Source of the DNA: Sediminicola arcticus
GTDB taxonomy: Bacteria; Bacteroidota; Bacteroidia; Flavobacteriales; Flavobacteriaceae
Length of the DNA stretch: 64,000 bases
Reading direction: 5' to 3'
Assembly (NCBI RefSeq): GCF_040566695.1
Contig: NZ_JBEXAE010000002.1
Location: 310,001-374,000 of the forward strand
The notes under the pieces were generated by a model. It worked only from the letters and a program-made list of their open reading frames with translations. It did no database searches and had not been told where the DNA came from. Each line of letters starts with the position of its first letter. The first letter of the stretch is position 1. This document shows, in pieces, positions 18,130-27,880 of this stretch. A program made the translations under genes and the position numbers.

Positions 18130-21100
18130 ATGGAGGGAAAACAAATTTATATAGGAAAGAACCCAGCACATTTTGAAGATCATAAGGTCAGTGGCGAATA
18201 TGTAGAAATTGAAAACGAGACATTTTACAAGATCTTCAATAACGATGCCATGAGGCCATTCTTTATGAGTATCGTAAGTGATTCCAATCATTGGATGTTT
18301 TTATCCAGTAATGGCGGCGTAACTGCAGGAAGAAAGGACTCCGATATGGCTCTTTTTCCGTATTACACAGATGATAAGATTACAGAATCAGCAGAGGTAA
18401 CAGGGAGCAAGACCTTAGTCCAAGTTCATATGAGCGAAAAGACTTTACTTTGGGAACCATTTTCTGAAAACCAAAAAGGAGTCTATAATATTCGCAGGAA
18501 TCTGTATAAAAATAAGTTTGGAAATAAAGTCGTAATTGAAGAAGTCAATTTAGACCTAGGACTCCTCTTTAGATATCAATGGAACTCCAGTAATGAATTT
18601 GGTTTTGTAAGAAAAAGCACATTTGTCAATAACAATAATGAAGAGGTTCAATTGACTCTTTTAGACGGGATCCAGAATATACTGCCCTATGGAATATCCA
18701 CGGCCTTGCAAAATAGCCGTAGTAATTTGGTAGATGCTTACAAGAAAAATGAACTTGAGGCAAAAATTGGATTGGGAATCTATGCGCTTAGTGCCATAAT
18801 AGTTGATAAATCAGAACCTAGTGAAGCCTTAAAAGCTACCATTGCTTGGTCTTTAGGGTTGGAGGACTGTTCCTATCTCATATCTTCCGGTCAGATCAAC
18901 GCATTCAGAAAAGGCCTCCCCATAGTACAAGAGGTGGAAGTAAAGGCAGAAAAATCGGCCTACTTCTTACATGCTAATTTAAAATTGGCTCCAAAGAAAG
19001 ATAAAAACTGGATCATTATAGCCAATGTGAATCAAGGTCCTAGTGATGTGGCTTACATTTCTAATCTCTTGCAAACTGAAAAGAACCTGACTCAAAAGAT
19101 TCAAGCCGACATTGACTTAGGCACAAGAAATCTTAAAGAATTGACCGCCGCAGCTGATGGATTTCAGGCTTCAGCGGATGAGCTTAGAACTACACGCCAT
19201 TTTGCCAATGTAATGTTCAATATTATGAGGGGTGGTATTTTTGATCATAATTATCAAATTGAAGCCCAAGATTTTAAAACCTACTTGGCCAAGGCCAATA
19301 TAGAGGTTTTCAAGAAGCATAACGAAATATTGAAACAACTTCCTGAGGTATTCTCTCTGTCCCAATTAAAGGCGCTGACTCAGAAAAATAGTGATACAGA
19401 TTTTAAGCGACTTTGTATGGAGTACCTGCCGCTAAAATTTAGCAGGAGACATGGCGACCCAAGTAGACCATGGAATAAGTTTTCTATAAATACTAGAAGT
19501 GAGGAAGATGGTTCCAAGGTGTTGGATTATGAAGGAAACTGGAGGGATATATTTCAGAACTGGGAAGCCTTGGCGCATTCCTATCCAGAGTTTATGGAAA
19601 GTATGATTTTCAAATTCCTAAATGCTTCTACTTTTGATGGTTATAACCCTTACAGAGTTACCAAAGGTGGATTTGATTGGGAAGTTATAGAACCAGAAGA
19701 TCCCTTTTCTTTTATTGGCTATTGGGGAGACCACCAGATTGTTTACCTATTAAAATTTTTAGAGTTTATTGAGGATTTTTACCCCAATACATTGGCGGGT
19801 TACTTTAATGAAGATGTTTTTGTTTACGCCAATGTTCCTTACAAAATTAAGGGTTATTCAGATATTTTGAAGAATCCTAAGGATACTATTGTTTTTGATG
19901 ATAAATTAGATCGTATTCTTCACGGAAGGAAGAAAGAATTAGGTGCAGATGGACTCTTGCTCCTCAATCAAAACAAGGAAATTTACAAGGTGAATTTTAT
20001 AGAAAAACTCTTGGCCACTGCCTTGGCCAAATGTTCCAACTTCATCCCTGAGGGAGGTATATGGTTAAATACCCAAAGACCGGAATGGAACGATGCCAAC
20101 AATGCATTAGTTGGTAATGGAGTATCTATGGTGACCCTTTTCTACCTGAGAAGGTTTCTTGAATTCTTTAAGGGACTTACTGAAAAAGCAAAATTTACTG
20201 AAGTTGCCATTTCTGAGGAACTTAGTACATTCTTTAGGGAAATCAATGCTACCTTGGTTGGATCTCAACAATTGCTAAACGGAAATTTTTCAGATAAAGA
20301 TAGAAAGACACTAGTAGATGGATTAGGTATGGCCGGGGGCAAATACAGAACCTTCATTTATCAAAATGGTTTTTCTGGAATCAAAAATCCACTTGGTAAA
20401 TCGGAACTCGTTGCTTTTTTTGATCTGATGATCAATTATTTGGACCATACTATAAAGGCCAATAAGAGAAAAGACAATCTGTATCACTCCTATAATTTGA
20501 TGAGTGTTGAAAATAACAGGGAAATTTCTGTTTCCTATTTGACTGAAATGTTGGAGGGGCAGGTTGCTGTCTTAGCCTCTGATTGTATTTCGTCCGAGGA
20601 AGCTTTACAAGTCTTAGATGCCTTAAAAAGTAGTAAGTTATATAGAAAGGACCAATCCAGTTACATTCTATATCCCAACAAGGAACTTTCCAGATTTATA
20701 GCTAAAAATAAGATTCCTTCCAAAAGAATAAAGCAATCGGAATTGGCACTTCAATTGATGAAGGACGGGAATGCCCAAATAGTGGAGCAGGATATAAATG
20801 GAGCCTACCATTTTAATGGCTCTTTTAACAATGCAAATAGTTTAAAAGCTGCATTGGAAAAACTTCCAGAACAATATCAAGATCTGGTAGCGAAGGATAG
20901 GAAATTAGTTTTGGACATCTTTGAAGAAATTTTTGATCATAAATCCTTCACTGGTAGGTCAGGTACATTTTTTGGCTATGAAGGATTAGGATCTATTTAT
21001 TGGCATATGGTTTCTAAATTGCTGTTGGCCGTTCAAGAATGCACCCAAAAGGCTATAGAAAATAATGAAAATAGGGATGTGGTGCAAAGATTGAAAAACC

Positions 21101-21591
21101 ACTACTATGAAATAAGTGAAGGTATTGGGGTTCATAAATCCCCTCAACTTTATGGAGCCTTTCCTACAGATCCGTATTCCCATACGCCAGCAGGTAAGGG
21201 TGCGCAACAACCAGGAATGACTGGGCAGGTAAAAGAGGATATTTTAAGTAGGTTTGGGGAATTGGGAATTGGCGTAAAAGCAGGCAAATTATCCTTTAAC
21301 CCAAAACTTTTGAAAAAAGAAGAGTTTTTTAAGCATGACGCAATACTGGATTATTTTGATATTAATAAGAATGAAAAGCAGATTCACTTAACCGGAAGCT
21401 CTTTTGGATTTACCTATTGCCAAATCCCTGTTATATATCAACTTACTGGAAAATTAGGTGTGGAAGTGCTTTTTAAAGATGGATCAAAGGTGAATTTTGA
21501 AGATTCACAATTGGATGAATCCTTAAGTAAGCAAATTTTTGAAAGACAGGACACTATAAAACAAATACGTGTTGCCATCAACACACTTTAA
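18130..21591 (+). CDS. GH149-like beta-1,3-glucan phosphorylase
   Basis: A 1,153-residue protein without a signal peptide, so cytosolic. The central segment WRDIFQNWEA (Asp473 the likely general acid) and the following GYWGDHQIVYLLKFLE fit the inverting phosphorylases of the GH94/GH149/GH161 group, which have an (alpha/alpha)6 barrel. The length is far above GH94 (about 800) and agrees with GH149, the beta-1,3-oligoglucan phosphorylases. A GTFFGYEGLGSIYWHM segment near residue 942 is also conserved-looking. It would cleave laminari-oligosaccharides with phosphate to glucose-1-phosphate, saving ATP. Family choice rests on length and on GH16/GH17/SusCD context; GH94-like is the alternative. Confidence 0.72.
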   Translation: MEGKQIYIGKNPAHFEDHKVSGEYVEIENETFYKIFNNDAMRPFFMSIVSDSNHWMFLSSNGGVTAGRKDSDMALFPYYTDDKITESAEVTGSKTLVQVHMSEKTLLWEPFSENQKGVYNIRRNLYKNKFGNKVVIEEVNLDLGLLFRYQWNSSNEFGFVRKSTFVNNNNEEVQLTLLDGIQNILPYGISTALQNSRSNLVDAYKKNELEAKIGLGIYALSAIIVDKSEPSEALKATIAWSLGLEDCSYLISSGQINAFRKGLPIVQEVEVKAEKSAYFLHANLKLAPKKDKNWIIIANVNQGPSDVAYISNLLQTEKNLTQKIQADIDLGTRNLKELTAAADGFQASADELRTTRHFANVMFNIMRGGIFDHNYQIEAQDFKTYLAKANIEVFKKHNEILKQLPEVFSLSQLKALTQKNSDTDFKRLCMEYLPLKFSRRHGDPSRPWNKFSINTRSEEDGSKVLDYEGNWRDIFQNWEALAHSYPEFMESMIFKFLNASTFDGYNPYRVTKGGFDWEVIEPEDPFSFIGYWGDHQIVYLLKFLEFIEDFYPNTLAGYFNEDVFVYANVPYKIKGYSDILKNPKDTIVFDDKLDRILHGRKKELGADGLLLLNQNKEIYKVNFIEKLLATALAKCSNFIPEGGIWLNTQRPEWNDANNALVGNGVSMVTLFYLRRFLEFFKGLTEKAKFTEVAISEELSTFFREINATLVGSQQLLNGNFSDKDRKTLVDGLGMAGGKYRTFIYQNGFSGIKNPLGKSELVAFFDLMINYLDHTIKANKRKDNLYHSYNLMSVENNREISVSYLTEMLEGQVAVLASDCISSEEALQVLDALKSSKLYRKDQSSYILYPNKELSRFIAKNKIPSKRIKQSELALQLMKDGNAQIVEQDINGAYHFNGSFNNANSLKAALEKLPEQYQDLVAKDRKLVLDIFEEIFDHKSFTGRSGTFFGYEGLGSIYWHMVSKLLLAVQECTQKAIENNENRDVVQRLKNHYYEISEGIGVHKSPQLYGAFPTDPYSHTPAGKGAQQPGMTGQVKEDILSRFGELGIGVKAGKLSFNPKLLKKEEFFKHDAILDYFDINKNEKQIHLTGSSFGFTYCQIPVIYQLTGKLGVEVLFKDGSKVNFEDSQLDESLSKQIFERQDTIKQIRVAINTL

Positions 21592-21689
21592 CTTAAATAA
21601 TAGGGTGGCAGCATAGATTGGTTGAGCCAATAGTTATGTGCGGGCATTGCATAGTTAAGAGTACTATTAAAAGTTGAATATAGTAATCA

Positions 21690-23515
21690 ATGAAAACAAA
21701 TTATGTAGCAGGTTTCTTTGTGGTATTGATTATGCTATTAATAGGATGCATAGATCAAAATAGCAACAAGTTCATTGAACTCAAGGCTTCTGATATCTTG
21801 GGAAATCCAAAGCATAAAGCGTTTTCATATGGCGGATATAGAGGGAAAACCAGAGATGATGTTCCTACTGTGAAAGACCTAGAGGAGGATATGAAAATTT
21901 TGGCTGTAATGGGAGTTAAATTATTGCGTACCTATAACACCCAGCAATATGCTCATACTGCCAACTTATTAAAGGCCATTCGTAATTTAAAAAAGGAAGA
22001 CCCAAATTTTGAAATGTACCTAATGTTAGGTACTTGGATAGAGTGTGAAGGTGCTTGGACGGGGAATGCAGACCATACCAAAGGGAATTCTGGCAATAAT
22101 AAGGCAGAGATTGAAACAGCCTTTGCCATGGCCAAGGAAAATCCGGATATTGTTAAAATCATTGCCGTGGGAAACGAGGCTATGGTCAAATGGGCGGTAA
22201 ACTATTATGTAACCCCTAAAGTTATCTTGGATTGGGTAAAACACTTACAGGAATTAAAGAAGCAGGGTGACCTCCCCAAAGACTTATGAATTACCAGTTC
22301 CGACAATTATGAATCTTGGGGGGGTGGTTCAGAAAATTATAGGACAGATGATTTAGCTGCCCTAATCGGGGCAGTAGATTTTGTTTCCTTGCATACCTAT
22401 CCGTTTCACGATTCTCATTACAGTCCTTCCTTTTGGGCAGTTCCGGAAGAAGAAGAAAATTTGGGGGATTTGGAAAAAATAGAGAAGGCAATGGTCCGTG
22501 CTACCGAATATGCTAAATCCCAATATAATGGAGCTCTTGACTATATTAAAAGTTTAGGTTTCGCGAAACCTATCCATATTGGGGAAACAGGTTGGGCTAC
22601 CAATGCAAGTACTTCTTACGGTCCCACAGGTTCGCATGCAGCGGATGAGTATAAGGAAAAACTGTTTTATGATGCTATGAGAGAATGGACAGATAGTGCT
22701 GGGATGACCTGTTTTTATTTTGAAGCTTTTGATGAGCAATGGAAGGATTCAGGTGATGTTATGGGGTCTGAGAATCTTTTTGGATTAATCAATCTTCAGG
22801 GACTGGCTAAATATGCTTTGTGGGGTTTGGTAGACAAAGGAGCTTTTAAAAACGTAACTAGAAATGGACTACCTATTACCAAGACCTATGGTGGAGATGC
22901 TTCGAAAATGTTGGCCAAATTATTGCCACCAAAACCACTTTCGGAAATAGGACTGTTGAAACGACTAAGATCAATACAAACCGTAATGCTGGGAATGCTG
23001 TAACGGAAGGCACCTATTTGGTCCTAAAAGAATCTGAAGAGGAAGAGGTTAATATGGATAAAAAAGTAACCTATCCCAACGCACCATTAAAATTAAATGT
23101 TTGGGAGGGTACCTGTGAAATGTCTCTGTCTCCAGAAGGTAAACTAACAATTAAAACCGGAACTGGCGATTGGTGGGGCGGTGCCTTAGAAATACAATCT
23201 AAAGGGGAAAATCTATCTAATTGCTATAAAGGACGCCTATTTTTTGATATTAAAGGAGATACCTCTTCTTCTTTTCAAATCGGTTTTCAAACAGGCATAT
23301 TTTCTAATGGGAATCAGGTGAATAATGGAGTAACATTTGGTTATAATGGTTCATGCAAAGTTAGCGATAATTGGAAAACCTATTCCATTCCCATAACAGA
23401 GTTGAACAAAAAGGGCGATCTAGATAATGTTACAGCTATACTTTACCTACTTGGAAAAGAAAATTTTGATGGAAAAACAATAAGCCTTAAAAACATTTAC
23501 TATACCAAGGAGTAA
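21690..23515 (+). pseudogene. GH17 beta-1,3-glucanase lipoprotein, disrupted
   Basis: A glucanase that would be about 609 residues long is split into three open pieces. The signal peptide has Cys20 (LIGCIDQN). The GH17 barrel shows the acid/base in VGNE163 and the nucleophile in GE299TGW. An in-frame TGA at 22287-22289 (codon 200, in LPKDL-stop-ITSSDNYESW) probably replaces a TGG tryptophan, because the same frame continues with clear GH17 sequence. A second lesion is a single-base loss at the A run 22931-22934; restoring one A joins LLPPK to TTFGNRTVE and leads into a C-terminal CBM-like domain (residues about 445-608). The first truncated product would lack the nucleophile. It is the last gene of the glucan locus. 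Confidence 0.85.
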
Positions 23516-23607
23516 TTAAAAAGTATAGGATTACGTTCCCGGACTTTGAGTAATACGCTAAACTAGAAATGGTTCAAGGCAAATGAATTTGCTTGTTGCT
23601 TAGTGAA

Positions 23608-24021
23608 TTAATGAGGTAATTTATTTCTTAATACTCCGTAGGTAAAGGTACCTAATAAGGCTGCTCCAATAACTATTAACATGGTGAACACTCCAGTTCC
23701 CAAGAGAATGTACATGGGTCCTGGGCAAGCACCTGCAAGAGCCCAACCAAAACCAAATATGGTACCTCCCAATATGTAACGGGCAAAACTCTTGTCCTTT
23801 GGAGGCAAAAATATCTCATTTCCTTCAGTACTTTGAATTTTGAATTTTTTGATAAGCCAAACTCCTATGACACCCAAAAAGACAGCAGAACCAATAATAC
23901 CGTACATGTGAAAAGATTGAAATTTGAACATTTCAAAAATACGATACCATGAAACAGCCTCAGATTTAACCAAGACAATACCGAAGAATAAACCGACTAA
24001 TAAAAATTTAAGAAACTTCAT
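23608..24021 (-). CDS. YeeE/YedE-type sulfur transport protein, second half
   Basis: A 137-residue membrane protein with four hydrophobic helices. GFGWALAGACPGP carries the conserved cysteine motif of YeeE/YedE proteins, thought to pass thiosulfate or sulfide across the inner membrane. It is the shorter partner (DUF6691 type) of a pair. The longer half lies 2 bp upstream on the same strand. Full-length YeeE has both halves in one chain, so the two probably assemble as a heterodimer. Confidence 0.85.
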   Translation of the reverse strand: MKFLKFLLVGLFFGIVLVKSEAVSWYRIFEMFKFQSFHMYGIIGSAVFLGVIGVWLIKKFKIQSTEGNEIFLPPKDKSFARYILGGTIFGFGWALAGACPGPMYILLGTGVFTMLIVIGAALLGTFTYGVLRNKLPH

Positions 24022-24023
24022 AT

Positions 24024-24581
24024 TTAAAATATAAGGGGTAAGATAAAATGGGTCATGATAAGTCCTCCAATAAAAAATCCGATAACAGCAATTAACGAAG
24101 GTAATTGAAGGTTGCTAAGACCAGTAATGGCATGTCCAGAGGTACAACCTCCTGCGTATCGTGTGCCGAAACCTACAAGAAAACCTCCAACAATCAAAAT
24201 GGACAATCCTTTAATGCTTAAAACATTCTCCCAATTGTAAATTTCTGCAGGCAATAGTGTTTCACCAATATTATTGAATCCAAATTCACCTAAATCGGAT
24301 ATAGTTTCACTACTTAAAGCGATTACAGAATTGTCTGAAAGGAATTCAGCAGCTATGAAACCACCAATTATTGCGCCTAGCACTACGGTAAGGTTCCAGC
24401 GTTGTGCCTTCCAGTCGAACCTGAAGAAATCTGAATATTTTCCTGCCCCACCTATAGTGCATAGTGTCCTTAGGTTGGAGGACATTCCAAACGTTTTGCC
24501 AAAATAGATTAGCAATAACATGATTAAGGCTATAAGTGGCCCAGAAACATACCAAGGCCATGGTTGTAAAATGAAATCCAT
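24024..24581 (-). CDS. YeeE/YedE-type sulfur transport protein, first half
   Basis: A 185-residue membrane protein with five or so helices and the motif GFGTRYAGGCTSGHAI, the cysteine signature of the YeeE/YedE family. It is followed by its partner after 2 bp, so the two are almost certainly co-expressed. No rhodanese or sulfur dioxygenase gene is adjacent, so whether it serves thiosulfate uptake or sulfide handling is not shown. It diverges from the UspA gene. Confidence 0.87.
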   Translation of the reverse strand: MDFILQPWPWYVSGPLIALIMLLLIYFGKTFGMSSNLRTLCTIGGAGKYSDFFRFDWKAQRWNLTVVLGAIIGGFIAAEFLSDNSVIALSSETISDLGEFGFNNIGETLLPAEIYNWENVLSIKGLSILIVGGFLVGFGTRYAGGCTSGHAITGLSNLQLPSLIAVIGFFIGGLIMTHFILPLIF

Positions 24582-24757
24582 AGATGAAATAATTTGTACA
24601 AATATAAGTGGAAATTCAGAAGGACTATGTTATAATGGTTAGACAAGGAAAATATTCTTTTGCTGGATGTTCATGTATGTTTTATTGAAGAGTATGACCA
24701 TTGTCATTTGAAGATTCCAAGAAAGCCAATAGATTTAAAGTTCTAAAACATACTGTA

Positions 24758-25597
24758 ATGAAGACTATCTTTTATGCCACAGACCGTACTGTGAATTCTG
24801 CACCGGCACTGCGATATGCCTATGAATTAAGCTCAAGGTTAGGGACACAACTAGTCGTTTTCAATACCCACAAAATGGAACCCATAAGGGTTATGGTTTC
24901 AAGACCTCCAGAGCAAATAGAATATCATGTAATAAAAGAGCAAAAGGAAATTTTAAAAAGCTACTGTGCTAAACACTTAAAAGGTGGATTGGAAGGTAAG
25001 AATATAATATTTCACGTGGTTGCAAATGATTCTGTAACAGCAGGGATTAAAGAAAATTCTAAAAACCTCTCAGCAGATATTGTGATTATTGGAAGAAAGG
25101 ATAAACATACAGATCGGGGTTTATTTGTTGGAGATATTGGCAAAAGTTTGGTAGAAAATTTATCCTGTCCTTTATTAATTGTCCCTAATTCTGGCGCTAA
25201 GCCTATTAGTAAGATTTTATATGCTACAGATTTTATGGAATTTGATATTGAGGCGATTAAGAAATTAGTTCCTATAGCGGAGGCTATGAATGCAAAAGTT
25301 CATCTTATTCATATTTCCACTGAAAAGGAATATGCAGGAAAGGAACAGATGGAATGGTTTAAGGATATGTTGCAAGATCAAGTAGAAGGAGAAAATTTGA
25401 ATTTTAAACTGATTTTTTCCGATACCATAGATAGGGAATTAAAAAATCAAGTGGAGCAGATAGGGGCAGATTTGTTAGTTCTTTTGCATCGTGAAGAGAA
25501 AGGATTTTTGAACAAAATGTTTCATACTAGTATGGTGAAAAAACTAGAAGGCCATATAACTATACCACTTATGAGTTTCAATACATTAAATCTGTGA
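24758..25597 (+). CDS. Tandem universal stress protein (UspA family)
   Basis: A 279-residue cytosolic protein of two UspA domains (about 1-145 and 150-279). I choose the ATG at 24758, which begins MKTIFYATD, the standard first strand; the open frame from a TTG at 24701 only adds an unconserved leader. Domain 1 ends LSCPLLIVPN and domain 2 starts KILYATDF. The G-x2-G-x9-G-(S/T) ATP loop is recognisable in domain 1 (GRKDKHTDRGLFVGDIGKSL) and weak in domain 2. Role in stress survival is inferred from the family. Confidence 0.85.
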   Translation: MKTIFYATDRTVNSAPALRYAYELSSRLGTQLVVFNTHKMEPIRVMVSRPPEQIEYHVIKEQKEILKSYCAKHLKGGLEGKNIIFHVVANDSVTAGIKENSKNLSADIVIIGRKDKHTDRGLFVGDIGKSLVENLSCPLLIVPNSGAKPISKILYATDFMEFDIEAIKKLVPIAEAMNAKVHLIHISTEKEYAGKEQMEWFKDMLQDQVEGENLNFKLIFSDTIDRELKNQVEQIGADLLVLLHREEKGFLNKMFHTSMVKKLEGHITIPLMSFNTLNL

Positions 25598-25755
25598 GGT
25601 GGTAATTTCAAGAATTAACCCACCCAAAAACATATTTTAGTGGAATTTTTTCGTAGGATAATACTTAATATACTTATCAAAAAGAGTTCCTTCCTTTCTT
25701 AAAAATAGCTCATTTTAAAATAGTATACCAATTGCAATCATTCTACATATTTCGG

Positions 25756-25763
25756 TACATTTG
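25756..25763 (+). promoter_or_regulatory. -7 element (TACATTTG) before the small membrane protein
   Basis: TACATTTG fits the Bacteroidota TAnnTTTG -7 box. An ATTG about 21 bp upstream is a weak -33 match. It lies 33 bp before the start of the following gene. Confidence 0.4.
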
Positions 25764-25796
25764 TAGTCCATACGATGGTATAGCTTCATTGTGTAA

Positions 25797-26030
25797 ATGA
25801 ATATACATATGATCTCAAAAGGTATTTTTCTGATAATTGTTGGGGCTATAATAGCTTTCATAGCCTACAGGATGTTAGAAAAAAATAATTCTAATATGGC
25901 GATAAATGAGCTTGGAGTATCAAAAAAACTACGATTTAAAGGGTATTTTGGAAAATTTTTTGGACTTGTTGGGGTTTTGGTATTCTATTTGGGTGTGCTT
26001 TTACTTATTTTGCGTTACTCCATCTCTTGA
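25797..26030 (+). CDS. Small two-helix membrane protein
   Basis: A 77-residue protein with two hydrophobic segments (about 7-24 and 53-73) separated by a basic, Lys-rich loop. I do not recognise the family. Two starts are possible, ATG at 25797 and at 25809 (MISKGIF); the second leaves a cleaner membrane helix. A plausible -7 promoter element precedes it. It is the last host gene before the tRNA-bounded element. Confidence 0.55.
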   Translation: MNIHMISKGIFLIIVGAIIAFIAYRMLEKNNSNMAINELGVSKKLRFKGYFGKFFGLVGVLVFYLGVLLLILRYSIS

Positions 26031-26222
26031 TAAAGCGTACATCTACATCAGTAGTTTTTAACTGATCAATCCATGTAAAACAATTTCGGATAATTTTGAG
26101 CAAGCTCAGTTTTCCACACTAAAAGTACCACGTCGGTTGCCTTGGATACTCGAGTAATCTGGCTATGACACGATTACTAAAGGTGTGCCATAAAGCTCCG
26201 CTTAGAAAATAGCACAAACAAA

Positions 26223-26249
26223 AAAACGCTCAAGCAAGCTTGGCGTTTT
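26223..26249 (-). terminator. Terminator of the left tRNA-Arg copy
   Basis: The hairpin AAAACGC-T-CAAGC / GCTTG-GCGTTTT has an A-rich left flank, which is a T run on the minus strand. It lies 23 bp beyond the tRNA 3' end and is the expected native terminator of the host tRNA gene. Confidence 0.8.
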
Positions 26250-26270
26250 CTCTTATTGAACTATTTATTC

Positions 26271-26350
26271 GTGACCTCGACTGGATTCAAACCAGTAACC
26301 TTCTGAGCCGTAATCAGATGCGCTATTCAGTTGCGCCACGAGGCCTTTTT
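26271..26350. repeat. Left boundary repeat (attL)
   Basis: 80 bp identical to 37249-37328, covering the complete tRNA-Arg and five T on its 5' side. Similarity continues rightward to 26379 with four mismatches, in the tRNA leader. Confidence 0.9.
26272..26345 (-). tRNA. tRNA-Arg(ACG), left copy
   Basis: 74 nt on the minus strand. Acceptor stem GGCCTCG/CGAGGTC (with one G-U), D stem GCGC/GCGC, anticodon stem TCTGA/TCAGA with loop TTACGGC (anticodon ACG), T arm ACTGG-TTTGAAT-CCAGT, discriminator A; CCA is not encoded. Its 3' flank with terminator is host DNA. Its 5' flank comes from the element and has no good TAnnTTTG box (AGCATTTG only), so this copy may be poorly transcribed. Confidence 0.95.
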
Positions 26351-26456
26351 AGCGATTTCCACGCTAACGGGCTGCAAATGCTATTAAATATAGTATTTCT
26401 AACTCCTTATTTATTATTAAATTATTGTTTATATTTATTCCGTTATGATTATGGTG

Positions 26457-26477
26457 GTAAACATGGTCGTAAACATT
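26457..26477. repeat. Putative integrase arm site, left
   Basis: GTAAACAT, then GGTC, then GTAAACAT plus T. It matches the right-end site 37179-37199 at 20 of 21 positions. It lies 15 bp before the integrase start and could also be its operator. Confidence 0.6.
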
Positions 26478-26491
26478 TATAATTTATTTAT

Positions 26492-27880
26492 ATGACAATA
26501 AACTTGAAATTAATCAAGAGACCATTAAAGGACGGAACATGTAATATTGTTTTTGATATTTTAGATGGAAGAAGTTATAGGAAAAAAATCCTTACGGGAA
26601 TTACAATTGAACCTAAGCATTGGGACGAAAAAAAAGGTAGAGTAAAAGCTTCTTATGCAAATGCAATTATTTTAAATAAGGCTCTTGAAGAATTTAGGAT
26701 TAAGGTAAATACTTGCGAAGACAAATATCAAACCAAACAGTTTAGTAGACAGGAGGTAGTCTCTTTTTTAGAGGGAAAGGTGGGTTTTGATAGTGTGGAT
26801 GAATACATTGAAACAGAAATAAAAGAAAGTCGATCTGGCGCTACTTATATTGATTACAGGACTGCTATTAATTCATTGAAATATTATACAGATATTAAAG
26901 ACAAACTTCTTTTTCATGAGGTTAATTATGGTTTGTTGGATAGATATAAACGTAACTTTTTGAAAAGTGGAAAAAGAGCAACATCATATAATTCAAACCT
27001 TACCAAGATTAGGGCGATAATGAATGATGCATATAATAAGGGTTTTATATTTGAAAAATTTGAACTTCCTAAAGGTTTGAGAATGGCTTCAAGAAGAAGT
27101 GAAATAAGAACCTGTACAACCGAAGACTTTAAGGAGGCAATACTAAAAGTTAAGAGTATTTATGAATGGCAGGCATTGGGTTTTTATTTGTTAATGTTTT
27201 GTACAAGGGGAATGTATCCTTCGGATATTGTAAATTTTAAAATGGCAAATTTTGACGGTATTAATGACATGTCGAAATTCTGCGATTCTAAAAACAAATA
27301 TCTCGTACATAGGAGGGCTAAAACCAAGAATAGGGGTAATGACGATATGTGGATTATGATAGATGATTATCCTACATATAAACTTCTTAAAACCCTTAAA
27401 TATTCAATTATTTTCACTCACTACAAATCTAAACCTGAAATAATTCCTTCTTTTGATGATGAGATAGCCATATTCAAATATGATGTTGATACGCAGTATG
27501 ATGTACATGGTAATGTATGGGATATATATAAAAAGAAAGTTTCTAGGTTGTTAGGATATTCTTATAAAACGGCTAGAAAGACCTTTAATACCTATGCATT
27601 GGAGTTAAGTGTAAGTGATACAATAAGAAGGGTTTTATTGGGTCATACAGATGACTCTATGCTTGCACACTATGACAACCTTAACACTAAAAAGTTTGTA
27701 AAGCAAGTAGAAAATGCACATAAAAAGGTTTTAAGGGATTTTAAAGCATCAGAGTTAATGGAGCTGTTATTAGAGAAAATAAAAGCTTTAGAAGTGCCAG
27801 ATTTCATCTATAATGATGATTTGTTTATGGATGAAAAAGGATTTTGGGAAGAAGTTCATAAAGCTTTAAAAATTAAATAA
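26492..27880 (+). CDS. Tyrosine integrase (phage/ICE type)
   Basis: A 462-residue site-specific recombinase that would integrate and excise this element at tRNA-Arg. The N-terminal arm-binding domain (about 1-85) is followed by a SAM-like core-binding domain (about 95-190) and the catalytic domain. Catalytic residues: Arg239 (CTRGMYPSDI), Arg362 (KTARKTF; a Lys at 359 stands where HxxR has His), His385 (LGHTDD) and Tyr394 (HYDN). This layout is that of Bacteroidota integrases. It reads away from the left att site, the usual orientation next to an attachment site. Length is normal. Confidence 0.93.
   Translation: MTINLKLIKRPLKDGTCNIVFDILDGRSYRKKILTGITIEPKHWDEKKGRVKASYANAIILNKALEEFRIKVNTCEDKYQTKQFSRQEVVSFLEGKVGFDSVDEYIETEIKESRSGATYIDYRTAINSLKYYTDIKDKLLFHEVNYGLLDRYKRNFLKSGKRATSYNSNLTKIRAIMNDAYNKGFIFEKFELPKGLRMASRRSEIRTCTTEDFKEAILKVKSIYEWQALGFYLLMFCTRGMYPSDIVNFKMANFDGINDMSKFCDSKNKYLVHRRAKTKNRGNDDMWIMIDDYPTYKLLKTLKYSIIFTHYKSKPEIIPSFDDEIAIFKYDVDTQYDVHGNVWDIYKKKVSRLLGYSYKTARKTFNTYALELSVSDTIRRVLLGHTDDSMLAHYDNLNTKKFVKQVENAHKKVLRDFKASELMELLLEKIKALEVPDFIYNDDLFMDEKGFWEEVHKALKIK

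Noticed and set aside
22287..22289. TGA in GH17 as selenocysteine or recoded codon
   Set aside because: The position fits a Trp, no Sec insertion element is evident, and a second lesion downstream makes simple decay more likely.
26240..26482. 80-codon open frame on the plus strand (starts MAFSLIEL)
   Set aside because: It reads straight through the tRNA-Arg on the opposite strand; the right tRNA copy gives a near-identical frame for the same reason.
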